Source: Planctomycetaceae bacterium
Lineage (GTDB): Bacteria; Planctomycetota; Planctomycetia; Pirellulales; Pirellulaceae
Assembly: GCA_002709225.1 (NCBI GenBank)
Contig: PAQH01000005.1
Span: 14,344-68,431, forward strand
Direction: 5' to 3'
Length of the DNA: 54,088 nt
The notes under the pieces were generated by a model that was not told the origin of the DNA, made no database searches, and saw nothing but the letters and a program-made list of their open reading frames with translations. Positions 10,356 through 18,292 of the stretch are shown piece after piece. Each line of letters opens with the position of its first letter. Position 1 is the stretch's first letter. The position numbers and the translations under genes are program-made.

Positions 10356-10999
10356 GCTGTGGTTCCTCCCATCCCTATATCCATCGACTATGAGCACTTA
10401 CATATTAACACTTGCTGATCAACTTGAAAACGGAATTTGGGGCTTGTTTACGTGTTTTACCAGCACGGTTGGTTCTGCGGATTGGTTCCTAGGGCCGTTT
10501 TTTCAGCAAGAGCTGAAAGCTTGCTCGCAGCACCTCAGCTAGCAACACAATGTGTTCCGTCGGGTGCGAATTCTTGGTGAAGGTGTTCACTGAGGTGTGG
10601 CTGAGTGGTGCAAGATGGCGCTGGCACCATGTCCAGCGAGTTATCTTTCCATCAGTTGAGTGCCTGTTGGCCGCCGCAGTTGGAAAAACCATTACGGTCA
10701 ATTTCCATTACGGTCCATTTTTTGTCGTGCCCGGAAACGCATCCGCAGTGTTTGTGTGAGATAGACCTATGACCGGTCGACAGCATGACAACGGCGCGCT
10801 TGCGTTGGCGCACGCGCGTGAGTTCGTGTCGATTCTGGATTCTGTAGCGGTGGCATGCTGGACGTCTATTGATGGTGCACTAGAATACGGCCCTGGTAAG
10901 GCAATGGACAGGGAATAAACGAAATCAAGTTTCTGGCCGCGAACCGCTCCTGAGCCAAGTCGTTGGAGGTAGGGGCAGGGTGCTCGTTTCCGAGTTCGG
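10356..10999. other. Non-coding region between divergent DUF1501 and nucleoside phosphorylase genes
   Basis: About 640 bases that must hold the promoters of both divergent genes. A TTTTCA / TAATAT pair with 17-base spacing at about 10432-10404 (minus strand) is a weak promoter candidate for the DUF1501 gene. A 16-bp imperfect tandem repeat lies at 10689-10720. No convincing gene on either strand. Confidence 0.45.
10689..10720. repeat. 16-bp tandem repeat with one mismatch
   Basis: CCATTACGGTCAATTT (10689-10704) is followed directly by CCATTACGGTCCATTT (10705-10720). The two copies are about 280 bases upstream of the phosphorylase start. This could be a duplicated regulator site or chance slippage. 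Confidence 0.8.
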
Positions 11000-11842
11000 A
11001 TGGGCGGAGCAATGCTCGACATATTTGACAAAATGAATGACGCCGCGTCCGCGATCCGCGAACGCTGGGACCGCGTGCCACATGCTGGGATCATTTTGGG
11101 GACGGGGTTGGGATCACTGGTAGAGGAAATCCAAGAAGAGGCCGCGTTTGATTACGAGGAGATTCCCCACTTTCCGCAAACGACAGCTGTCAGCCATCAA
11201 GGCCGGCTCATCTGTGGAACGTTGCATGGATTGCCCGTGATGGCCATGGAAGGCCGTTTTCATATGTACGAGGGATACGCGCTCAAGCAGATTACACTAC
11301 CGGTGCGCGTGATGAAGTCGTTGGGCGCGCAACTTTTGGTGGTCTCGAATGCCTGTGGTGGAATGAACCCCAACTATCGTGAGGGTGACGTGATGGTCAT
11401 CGAAGACCATATTAACCTCATGGGTGACAATCCGTTGATCGGTATCAATGACGATCGTTTGGGTCCACGTTTTCCCGATATGTCACAGCCGTACGACGCG
11501 GCTTTGATTCAACGGGCTTTGTCGGTGGCAAGACGGGAGGACATTGTCGCGCACCAGGGTGTTTTTGTGGCGGTCTCCGGTCCGAATCTTGAGACCCGCG
11601 CGGAGTACCGGTTCTTGCGAGGTATTGGCGCTGATGTTGTTGGTATGTCCACCGTACCGGAAGTGATCGTTGCTGCGCATTGTGGATTACCGGTCGTGGG
11701 TTTTTCCATTGTCACCGATATGTGTCTACCCGATGCGCTAGAAGTAGCGGATGTCCAGCGGATTATTGCCACGGCACAGGATGCCGAGCCCAGACTCCGC
11801 GCATTGGTTCGCGGTGTCCTGGCGGCCGAATCAACAAAGTAG
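11000..11842 (+). CDS. Purine nucleoside phosphorylase, trimeric type (copy 1)
   Basis: Cytoplasmic salvage enzyme that splits purine nucleosides with phosphate into base and ribose 1-phosphate. The 280 residues include the phosphate loop GTGLGSL (residues 34-40), His88 in GRFHMYEGY, the N-ACGGMNP segment, Glu198 in GPNLETRAEYR, and VGMSTVPEVIVA. The residue that reads the purine 6-position in trimeric enzymes, Asn243 in the human protein, is Asp240 here (SIVTD). The neighbouring paralogue keeps Asn. In the human enzyme, Asn-to-Asp at this site is known to shift preference toward 6-aminopurines, so adenosine may be accepted. An alternative ATG at 11012 is possible; neither start has a strong ribosome binding site. 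Followed after about 100 bases by copy 2. Confidence 0.94.
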   Translation: MGGAMLDIFDKMNDAASAIRERWDRVPHAGIILGTGLGSLVEEIQEEAAFDYEEIPHFPQTTAVSHQGRLICGTLHGLPVMAMEGRFHMYEGYALKQITLPVRVMKSLGAQLLVVSNACGGMNPNYREGDVMVIEDHINLMGDNPLIGINDDRLGPRFPDMSQPYDAALIQRALSVARREDIVAHQGVFVAVSGPNLETRAEYRFLRGIGADVVGMSTVPEVIVAAHCGLPVVGFSIVTDMCLPDALEVADVQRIIATAQDAEPRLRALVRGVLAAESTK

Positions 11843-11948
11843 CAGGTCAGACTGCGACACACGGGGCGTGAATTGTGTTGTGGGGTTCGTGAAGGAAATC
11901 CCGTGTACAAGAGCTCGAGACAGTCTTTGTTCCGTGGACTATAGCGGT

Positions 11949-12806
11949 GTGGATGTGAAATCAGGCCAAGAGCAGGTCGCATTGGCGACCAGATACGTGC
12001 GCAACATTTGGTCGCGCCGTCCCCGCGTGGGGCTGATTTTGGGGACGGGGTTGGGCGGCCTCGTTAAACAGATTGACTGCGAAGCAGCCATTTCCTTCGC
12101 AGAGATTCCTTGTTTCCCACGTTCCACGGCATTGTCACACAGCGGCCAGTTGGTGGCGGGCAAGTTGGCTGGATGTGCTGTGGTGGCTATGCAGGGAAGG
12201 TGTCATTTGTATGAAGGTTATTCGCGTGCGCAGGTTGGGTTGCCAGTACGCGTGATGCACTCGCTAGGGATTGAGGTGCTGGTGGTTTCGAACGCCAGCG
12301 GCGGTTTGGACCCGCGCATGGAATCCGGTGACATTCTCGTGTTGCAAGGTCACGTGGATTTGATGGCGCGCGGTGACGCGAGTAAGGCGGAGACGACGCG
12401 GGCTGTCCCAGCGGCAGTAGGCCATCGAATGACGTCGCCGTACGACGCTGCCATTGCCGAACAGGCGTTGGCGACGGCTCGACGCGCTGGGTTTTGCGCT
12501 CGGCCTGGAGTCTATGTTGCGGTGACCGGGCCCAATTACGAGACCCGAGCGGAATATCGAATGCTCCATCGGCTAGGGGATGTAGTCGGTATGTCGACAG
12601 TGCCCGAAGTGCTTGTTGCGGCGGAATGCGGAATCCCGGTGTTGGCTTTATCGGTGGTGACCAACGTTGCGCGACCGGATGCTCTGGCGAGTACGAGCGG
12701 CGGCGAGGTTGTTGACTTGGCGGAGCAGGCCGAGCCGAAATTGAGAGAGATCGTGCTCGCGCTGCTACAACGGTACCAAGATCCCCTGGATCATGTTGTC
12801 GTCTGA
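11949..12806 (+). CDS. Purine nucleoside phosphorylase, trimeric type (copy 2)
   Basis: Paralogue of the preceding gene with the same landmarks: GTGLGGL, His86 in GRCHLYEGY, Glu198 in GPNYETRAEYR and VGMSTVPEVLVA. Asn239 in SVVTN is the canonical 6-oxopurine (inosine/guanosine) specificity residue. The frame is open from 11751, inside the previous gene, but the conserved region begins only after about 11950 and no ATG lies in between. I place the start at the GTG at 11949 by aligning to copy 1; GTG at 11934 or 11955 is also possible. Probably co-transcribed with copy 1. It is convergent with the SUMF1-type gene, which ends 17 bases away. Confidence 0.9.
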   Translation: MDVKSGQEQVALATRYVRNIWSRRPRVGLILGTGLGGLVKQIDCEAAISFAEIPCFPRSTALSHSGQLVAGKLAGCAVVAMQGRCHLYEGYSRAQVGLPVRVMHSLGIEVLVVSNASGGLDPRMESGDILVLQGHVDLMARGDASKAETTRAVPAAVGHRMTSPYDAAIAEQALATARRAGFCARPGVYVAVTGPNYETRAEYRMLHRLGDVVGMSTVPEVLVAAECGIPVLALSVVTNVARPDALASTSGGEVVDLAEQAEPKLREIVLALLQRYQDPLDHVVV

Positions 12807-12823
12807 ACGGTTTGTCGGAAATG

Positions 12824-14851
12824 TCAGCGTGGTGGGTTTGACGCTTGGTCACATACGACTCGAAAACCCACGTTGTCGTACTCGTCGTTGGGGGCGAGCT
12901 TGGTTCGGCTGGATGGCTGACACAGGTCGGGCACGTCGTACCAGCTACCGCCCCGGATGATGCGGTGAGGCGCCATGCTGTCCGCAGTTCCCTGGCCACC
13001 CTCGGCATTGGAGTCGCTTAGCGGGACGTTGCTGCACCATTCCCAGACGTTGCCCTGCATATCAAAAAGACTCCAGCGATTGGGGCGTTTTTGACCGACA
13101 GGATGAGTTCGGCAGCCATTTGAGAGCAGCTGGTCTGGGTAGTGCTGTGGCGCTATTTGGAAGAAGTTGGCTGCATCGATTGCGCGTTGACCGCTGTTAT
13201 TGGCGCACCAGAAGTTCAGGTTCCGCCAGTCTCGATTGCTGGGTGAGGTGGTCGCGCTTGATTCAGCGGCTCGGCAGCAGTACTCCCATTCGGTTTCTGT
13301 GGGCAGACGGTAACGGCGTCCCGCCGACATTTCTTCATCCAGTGCGGAGAGTTTCTTGCAGAAGATCTCCGCGGCGTACCAGTGGACTGTTTCGACAGGG
13401 TGGTGCGGGCTACGGAAGCGACTTGGGTTGGTCCCCATGATCGCTTGAAATTGCTCTTGCGTAACTTCGTGGATACCGATGTAGAAGGGCTGTTCAACGC
13501 GGAGTGGTTGACTGGTTTTGATGTCGGTAGTTACGTCTCCTGGTTGAGGGTCGGCTGAGAGCCACACACCAGCTGTGACGCGTCTCATGGTCATCCCGAT
13601 GCTGTTAATCAGATAGTCTCGGGGGAGCAGTTTTGGGGGCCTGTTCGACTCGGTCTGGCGCGGGCTGGAGGTCCGAGGGGCTGGTTTCTTGACGATTGGG
13701 GGTGCGGGGACAGCCGCGGTGGAAACAGGGGGTTGGGGTGTTGGCGTTCGAACTGGGGCGGCCCTGGAGTCGGGCACAGGTGGGGAACCGCCGGCGCTCG
13801 GTGGCGCGGTGGCAGCGTCCGCCGATGCGATTTGCACAACCACGCGAGTTGGTTCTGGCGGAATCTCCAGGAGCGGATTGCTCTTAACGGACTGGGCTTG
13901 TGGGCGGCCGCCGGTCGTCGCGACCCGCGCTGGCGTTTGCGAGCGAGTCATGACAACGCGAAACCCGACATCGGCCAAGGCTCGATTTGGCGCCAGCCCG
14001 CGTCGCACGTCGCTTCGGCAATGTTCGGCCTGCGAGCGCCACCCGCCGCCTCTGCGGACGCGCAGTTCATTGGTGGTGAGTAAAGAAGGCGCGCCGTTGC
14101 CGAGCGCGGTAAATTCGAATGAGTCGGCGCACCATTCCCAGACGTTGCCATGCATGTCAAAGAGTCCCCAGGGATTTGCTTTCCGGGTGCCTACGGCGTG
14201 GCTGGCTCCGTTCGCATTGTTCGCAAACCAACCATGGGACATCAGCTTGAGATCGGCGCCCGAGAAAGAATAGGCCGTTTGGGTGCCGGCTCGACAGGCG
14301 TATTCCCACTCTAATTCGGTGGGGAGTCTGTAAACATGGCCCAATTGCTGTTCGGTTTCAATGGCGGAGAGACGCCGGCAGAATTCGACGGCCTGGGCCC
14401 ACTGGACTTTCGTCGCTGGTCGGTTGGCAGGCTTGTATCGATGCTGCAAACTCTGCATGACCTGATAGTACTGGCCGTTGGTGACTTCGCAGGTTCCCAT
14501 GAAAAAGGAATCGGGTATCTCCAGAGGTGTCGCTTGAGTTTGAGGGCCCGATACATTGGCGGACCACCTGGACGCCTTGGTCGAGAGCTCCCCGGCGGGA
14601 AGCAGGGTCAAGGTCATGCCGACGCTGTTCCGCAGTTGTTGCCGTTGCGAGATGATTGGAGTCTCGTTGACCGCCGGGTCACCAACGTCTGCCGGTTGCG
14701 TGCCTGCTTGCTTGCGGGCAAGCCAATCTAAGCCGTACTGGGATAGAATTACCACCACGACCAGAAAAAAGCCGACGGGTACGAGTGCCCGCATGCCAAT
14801 CCCAATTGGAATCGGTTCCGGGAGCCCTTCGTTTGTCTGATAACGCTTCAT
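12824..14851 (-). CDS. Membrane-anchored protein with two SUMF1/FGE-type domains
   Basis: A 675-residue protein with one N-terminal transmembrane helix (about 22-38). Two formylglycine-generating-enzyme-like domains (about 72-303 and 412-668) are joined by a 100-residue Pro/Ala/Ser-rich linker. Both domains show the family hallmarks RLPTExEWEYxCRA, WGLFDMHGNVWEWC (or WSLFDMQGNVWEWC) and a final GFRVV. Catalytic sulfatase-modifying enzymes need two cysteines five residues apart after the GGS turn. Here the first is replaced in both domains (Ser and Asp) and only the second survives, so formylglycine formation is unlikely. The domains may instead bind ligands or proteins at the cell surface. 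Probably exported with the domains outside the cytoplasmic membrane. Confidence 0.9.
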   Translation of the reverse strand: MKRYQTNEGLPEPIPIGIGMRALVPVGFFLVVVVILSQYGLDWLARKQAGTQPADVGDPAVNETPIISQRQQLRNSVGMTLTLLPAGELSTKASRWSANVSGPQTQATPLEIPDSFFMGTCEVTNGQYYQVMQSLQHRYKPANRPATKVQWAQAVEFCRRLSAIETEQQLGHVYRLPTELEWEYACRAGTQTAYSFSGADLKLMSHGWFANNANGASHAVGTRKANPWGLFDMHGNVWEWCADSFEFTALGNGAPSLLTTNELRVRRGGGWRSQAEHCRSDVRRGLAPNRALADVGFRVVMTRSQTPARVATTGGRPQAQSVKSNPLLEIPPEPTRVVVQIASADAATAPPSAGGSPPVPDSRAAPVRTPTPQPPVSTAAVPAPPIVKKPAPRTSSPRQTESNRPPKLLPRDYLINSIGMTMRRVTAGVWLSADPQPGDVTTDIKTSQPLRVEQPFYIGIHEVTQEQFQAIMGTNPSRFRSPHHPVETVHWYAAEIFCKKLSALDEEMSAGRRYRLPTETEWEYCCRAAESSATTSPSNRDWRNLNFWCANNSGQRAIDAANFFQIAPQHYPDQLLSNGCRTHPVGQKRPNRWSLFDMQGNVWEWCSNVPLSDSNAEGGQGTADSMAPHRIIRGGSWYDVPDLCQPSSRTKLAPNDEYDNVGFRVVCDQASNPPR

Positions 14852-15183
14852 GTGACGTTTGCGTCTCGGTGCCTGTCAGCGTTGTTCACAGGCCTTTAAT
14901 GGAGAGGGCACAGGGACATCTGACGGCCAACGAAGAGGATGCCATTTGGGTTACGGCAAGTCATCTCGGCGGACGCGGTTAAGCCTCCTGGCAGGCCACT
15001 TTTATGCCAACCAGCACTTCGTCAAGAATAGTCAGAGAACCCTGCGGAGTCGACTGTTTTGCTCTTTTTGTGAGTGGCGGACTGGGGACCGGATCCCGAC
15101 GACTTCTCACAGTGCCTCAGACGGGGTATAGCCGTTACGGAACGTTCGCCGGAACAATGCCGCCAGTGACGCATCTCGTGCGG
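14852..15183. other. Non-coding gap upstream of the double-SUMF1 gene
   Basis: About 330 bases between two minus-strand genes. Plus-strand frames here (e.g. 14859-15131) have no recognisable features. I see no clear promoter, terminator or RNA gene. Confidence 0.4.
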
Positions 15184-15903
15184 TTAATGCCGGTGATTCC
15201 AGTTGTGGCAACTATATCGATCCCGCTGGAGCCGTCGCGTGATTTCACGGGGCCAATCGCCTAATTCGTGGTCGGCGGACCAGGCGTTTTTCAACACGTG
15301 GCGAAGTGTCTCGCGGCTGGCGGGGAAGTTGGTCACGAAGTTGGCATGGTCACGGCTTTCGCGATATGCCGGCTGGCGGGGGGCGGGGAGTAATAGGTCA
15401 CTGATCCAGCTTAGTGGGAAATCGTAAAGTAGCGTGCCGTGATAGAGTACCGATTGGCTGGTGCATTTGAGACTGTTGCCTGAGAACTTGTAGCCGTTGA
15501 GTGTGAGGTCGCTGGTTCCGTCACGCTGGACCATGGGTATCAGCGAGGAGAGGGCGCGTCGCAACGGATCAAGCACGTAGTCGTGCGCTGTGGTAATACT
15601 CCTGAGCTGAGGTTGTCGCTCATAGTGCACGATAAGCGAGTACATAAGACACCCCGGACCGATGACAACAGAGGCTCCCCCGCTGCACCGTCGTAACACG
15701 GGGATTCCACGTTGTTGGCAGGCCGACAAATCAACTTCCTGGTCACATCGTGAAGACCGTCCGAGAATGATCGCGGGTACTGTCGATTCCCATAGCCGTA
15801 ACACTTCGCCTGCCATACCGGGTTCGGCTGCTCGCAGCAGTAACGCCTCGTCCAGGGCCAAATTTGCAGCGGGAGATTCGAGCGTCAGGTCGAGTAACTG
15901 CAT
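15184..15903 (-). CDS. Lipoate-protein ligase A-fold protein (octanoyl/lipoyl transferase type)
   Basis: Attaches lipoyl or octanoyl groups to the E2 and GcvH lipoyl domains of oxidative enzyme complexes, or a related acyl transfer. RRCSGGAS (residues 71-78) is the substrate loop, and Lys139 in NGYKFSGNSLK is the conserved catalytic lysine. NLALDEALL near residue 14 is also a family signature. The 239 residues are too short to include the C-terminal accessory domain of classic LplA, so the protein resembles the single-domain LipM/LipL group. The ATG at 15903 is chosen because MQLLDLTL is where similarity begins; the open frame extends 61 codons further and would overlap the Nudix gene. It lies 139 bases downstream of that gene and may be co-transcribed with it. 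Confidence 0.85.
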   Translation of the reverse strand: MQLLDLTLESPAANLALDEALLLRAAEPGMAGEVLRLWESTVPAIILGRSSRCDQEVDLSACQQRGIPVLRRCSGGASVVIGPGCLMYSLIVHYERQPQLRSITTAHDYVLDPLRRALSSLIPMVQRDGTSDLTLNGYKFSGNSLKCTSQSVLYHGTLLYDFPLSWISDLLLPAPRQPAYRESRDHANFVTNFPASRETLRHVLKNAWSADHELGDWPREITRRLQRDRYSCHNWNHRH

Positions 15904-16042
15904 AGTCCTTTTCTTCATGACGGTCGCGGCCGCCGCCAGGGAGTTGGTCGGTATGTCCCGCTGACGAAGCCTTGGGGGAAGCCGCTGCCGCACGCTCTCC
16001 CGGATTCGTTGTATTTGTGCAGGTGCAATTTTGTCTGTCCAA

Positions 16043-16471
16043 TTACGCCTCGGGCACGGACGCCAGGTGAACCTGTAGTTCAGCAAGTAGTGGATCGATT
16101 GTTTCGATTTGAATCTGTTGGGGGGGAAGCCAGTCGAACCATTGATAGTTTGGATGTTCGGTCACTTTGATGTGCACATCACGCACCAGGTAGGCCAGGA
16201 AAATAACCAGCGTTTTTTGGCGGACTTTTCCGTTTTTCTTTTTGACGACCGGGTATTGGGTGGTGAATCGAAATCGATCATCAATTTCGATGTCGTCGAT
16301 GGTGATCGCGGTCTCTTCTTCGAGCTCTCGCAACGCGCACTGAAGGTCGCTCTCGCCCGAGTCGACATGACCTTTGGGGAGGTCCCAGCGATCCGTGTGT
16401 CGCATGAGCAGAAAGTTCGAGACAGGTTTGCCGCGGACAATCAGGAATCCACAGGATCTAATTTGAGACAT
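16043..16471 (-). CDS. Nudix hydrolase, bis(5'-nucleosyl)-tetraphosphatase-like
   Basis: A 142-residue Nudix-fold pyrophosphohydrolase. The Nudix box runs from Gly34 to Ile56 (GHVDSGE ... RELEEETAI) and has all metal-binding glutamates; the usual Gly before the last hydrophobic residue is Ala55. The adjacent RHTDRWDLPKG segment and the late WFDWLPPQQ segment resemble diadenosine tetraphosphate hydrolases, so clearing of Ap4A or a similar dinucleotide is the best guess. Substrate cannot be read from sequence alone. Divergent from the cobalamin adenosyltransferase gene, with a 230-base shared promoter region. Confidence 0.88.
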   Translation of the reverse strand: MSQIRSCGFLIVRGKPVSNFLLMRHTDRWDLPKGHVDSGESDLQCALRELEEETAITIDDIEIDDRFRFTTQYPVVKKKNGKVRQKTLVIFLAYLVRDVHIKVTEHPNYQWFDWLPPQQIQIETIDPLLAELQVHLASVPEA

Positions 16472-16702
16472 GTCAGGGTTGTTGTAGCGATGCCTGGCAA
16501 ACGGAAGAGGTGGAGAAGTGTATCGGTGTTTGCGATTCGGCTGGCGTCTGCGGCTTGCCCACTCGATCGATGCTTTGCATCTGTGGGGCTCAAACGAGCC
16601 GCAAGACGTGTGTTGTGCCGGTATGGATCTTCAGCTCGGAACGCCCTTATTATAAGGTCTGGTAATGTACGGCAAGAGTGCTTCAGGAGATAAGCAGTCG
16701 AT

Positions 16703-17263
16703 ATGAAAATCTACACGCGTACCGGAGATGAGGGCGAAACGGGGTTGTTCGGTGGGCCTCGTGTGCTGAAAAACGATGTCCGGATCGAGGCATACGGTAC
16801 GATCGATGAGCTGAATGCGGTGGTCGGGTGTGCCCGCCATGAAGTGCCCGCCGATTGGAACGATTTGCTTGCTCAAATACAGCATGATTTATTTTCGTTG
16901 GGAGCGGAACTTGCGACACCGGATCCAACCGCACATGACACCGCCTTGGTGAGCGATGCTCAAGTTGAAGCCTTGGAAGAGGCGATTGATCTGGCTTCGC
17001 ATGGTCTGCCCGCGCTGCGCCAGTTCATCCTGCCTGCGGGCAGTCGCGCGGTGAGCTTGCTGCATTTGGCCCGAGCGGTTTGTCGTCGCGCCGAACGCCG
17101 GTTGGTGACTTTGACCAGTACGGATCAGCCCCCGGTTTCAGCCGTTTTGTTACGCTACGTGAACCGATTGAGTGATTTGTTGTTTGTTTTGGCCCGCGCG
17201 GTGACACACGCTGAGGGTCGCGAGGATGTTGGCTGGGTTAAGCCGACCGAAATACGGTCTTGA
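16703..17263 (+). CDS. Corrinoid adenosyltransferase, PduO/MMAB type
   Basis: Transfers the adenosyl group of ATP to cob(I)alamin, making coenzyme B12. The 186 residues have the N-terminal ATP-binding segment TRTGDEGETGLFGG, then YGTIDELNAVVG, and the C-terminal CRRAERRLV plus VNRLSDLLFVLAR helices typical of the trimeric PduO family. AGGAGA lies 13 bases before the ATG, slightly far but usable. No B12-dependent mutase or other cobalamin gene is adjacent, so its customers must be elsewhere in the genome. Confidence 0.94.
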   Translation: MKIYTRTGDEGETGLFGGPRVLKNDVRIEAYGTIDELNAVVGCARHEVPADWNDLLAQIQHDLFSLGAELATPDPTAHDTALVSDAQVEALEEAIDLASHGLPALRQFILPAGSRAVSLLHLARAVCRRAERRLVTLTSTDQPPVSAVLLRYVNRLSDLLFVLARAVTHAEGREDVGWVKPTEIRS

Positions 17264-17451
17264 CCGGAGAACGATCGAGCTTTACTTACGGTCGCCGGAT
17301 AGGTAACTTTTCTCAAGGTCCGTCGTAGCTACCGGGCTGCGCATGGGGAATCTTACCTGTGTGGCTGTCGACTCCGGTGGGTCGAACTAGTCGCTTCGCT
17401 TTTGGACGAAAGAATGTGCTGCCACGGATCATATAGCGAAGGAATTGCTAG

Positions 17452-17790
<339 letters not shown>

Positions 17791-18292
17791 ATGGGAGGTG
17801 GTTTTGGGAGCTCTGTTTGCCGCCTGAAGGTGTGCAGAGAGATCTCAGGCCGCGCACGGTTCGTGACCATCGGCGGTCGTCACGATGAACGCCGTAGTGA
17901 CCATCGTTGTGAGTGTTTTGCGGACTTTCCGGTAATTGTTTCTCGCGTGTTGGTTAACGCGAGTTACGCCCAGTGACGTTGGCCCAGTGACGTTGGCCCG
18001 GTGCATCTTGGGTTGTCGCCGAGCGAACGGGTTTGTTGTCTGGGTGCTTGCATTGCGCGAGGCATGTTCTCTGAGAGGCTGTCCAGCCGGTTTGGTGGGT
18101 TGGGCTTTGCTTGGTGCAGGTGGAACGGACCCGCCCCAGCGGCACGCAATCGGGCCTGCAGGGCATGCCAAATTGCTTCAGGTTTCTATAATTCTTGGAT
18201 AGCCTCTAACCAGGCATCTTGCAGGGCCGCCGGATTACCCCCGTCCCGTTGGGTACGCGGCGGCATCTGCCGATTGCTCGACGGACGTGCGC
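17791..18292. other. Intergenic region glnB-glnD with a 14-bp tandem repeat
   Basis: About 500 bases with no convincing gene. It contains a 7-bp hairpin CTCGCGT/ACGCGAG (17942-17963), a 14-bp exact tandem repeat (17971-17998) and a perfect TATAAT at 18187-18192 that could be a -10 element for glnD, although no -35 match is correctly spaced. The distance suggests glnD has its own promoter. Confidence 0.45.
17971..17998. repeat. 14-bp exact tandem repeat
   Basis: CAGTGACGTTGGCC occurs twice head to tail (17971-17984 and 17985-17998). Non-coding; function not evident. Confidence 0.85.

Noticed and set aside
11751..11948. N-terminal extension of the second nucleoside phosphorylase from the ATG at 11751
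   Set aside because: It overlaps the first gene by 92 bases in another frame and has no similarity to the family; conserved sequence begins near 11950.
17971..17998. CRISPR array start
   Set aside because: Only two directly adjacent 14-bp units with no spacers; the other repeats in the window are likewise two-copy tandems.
17845..18171. 108-residue minus-strand open frame between glnB and glnD
   Set aside because: Low-complexity composition, includes the tandem repeat translated twice, no ribosome binding site.
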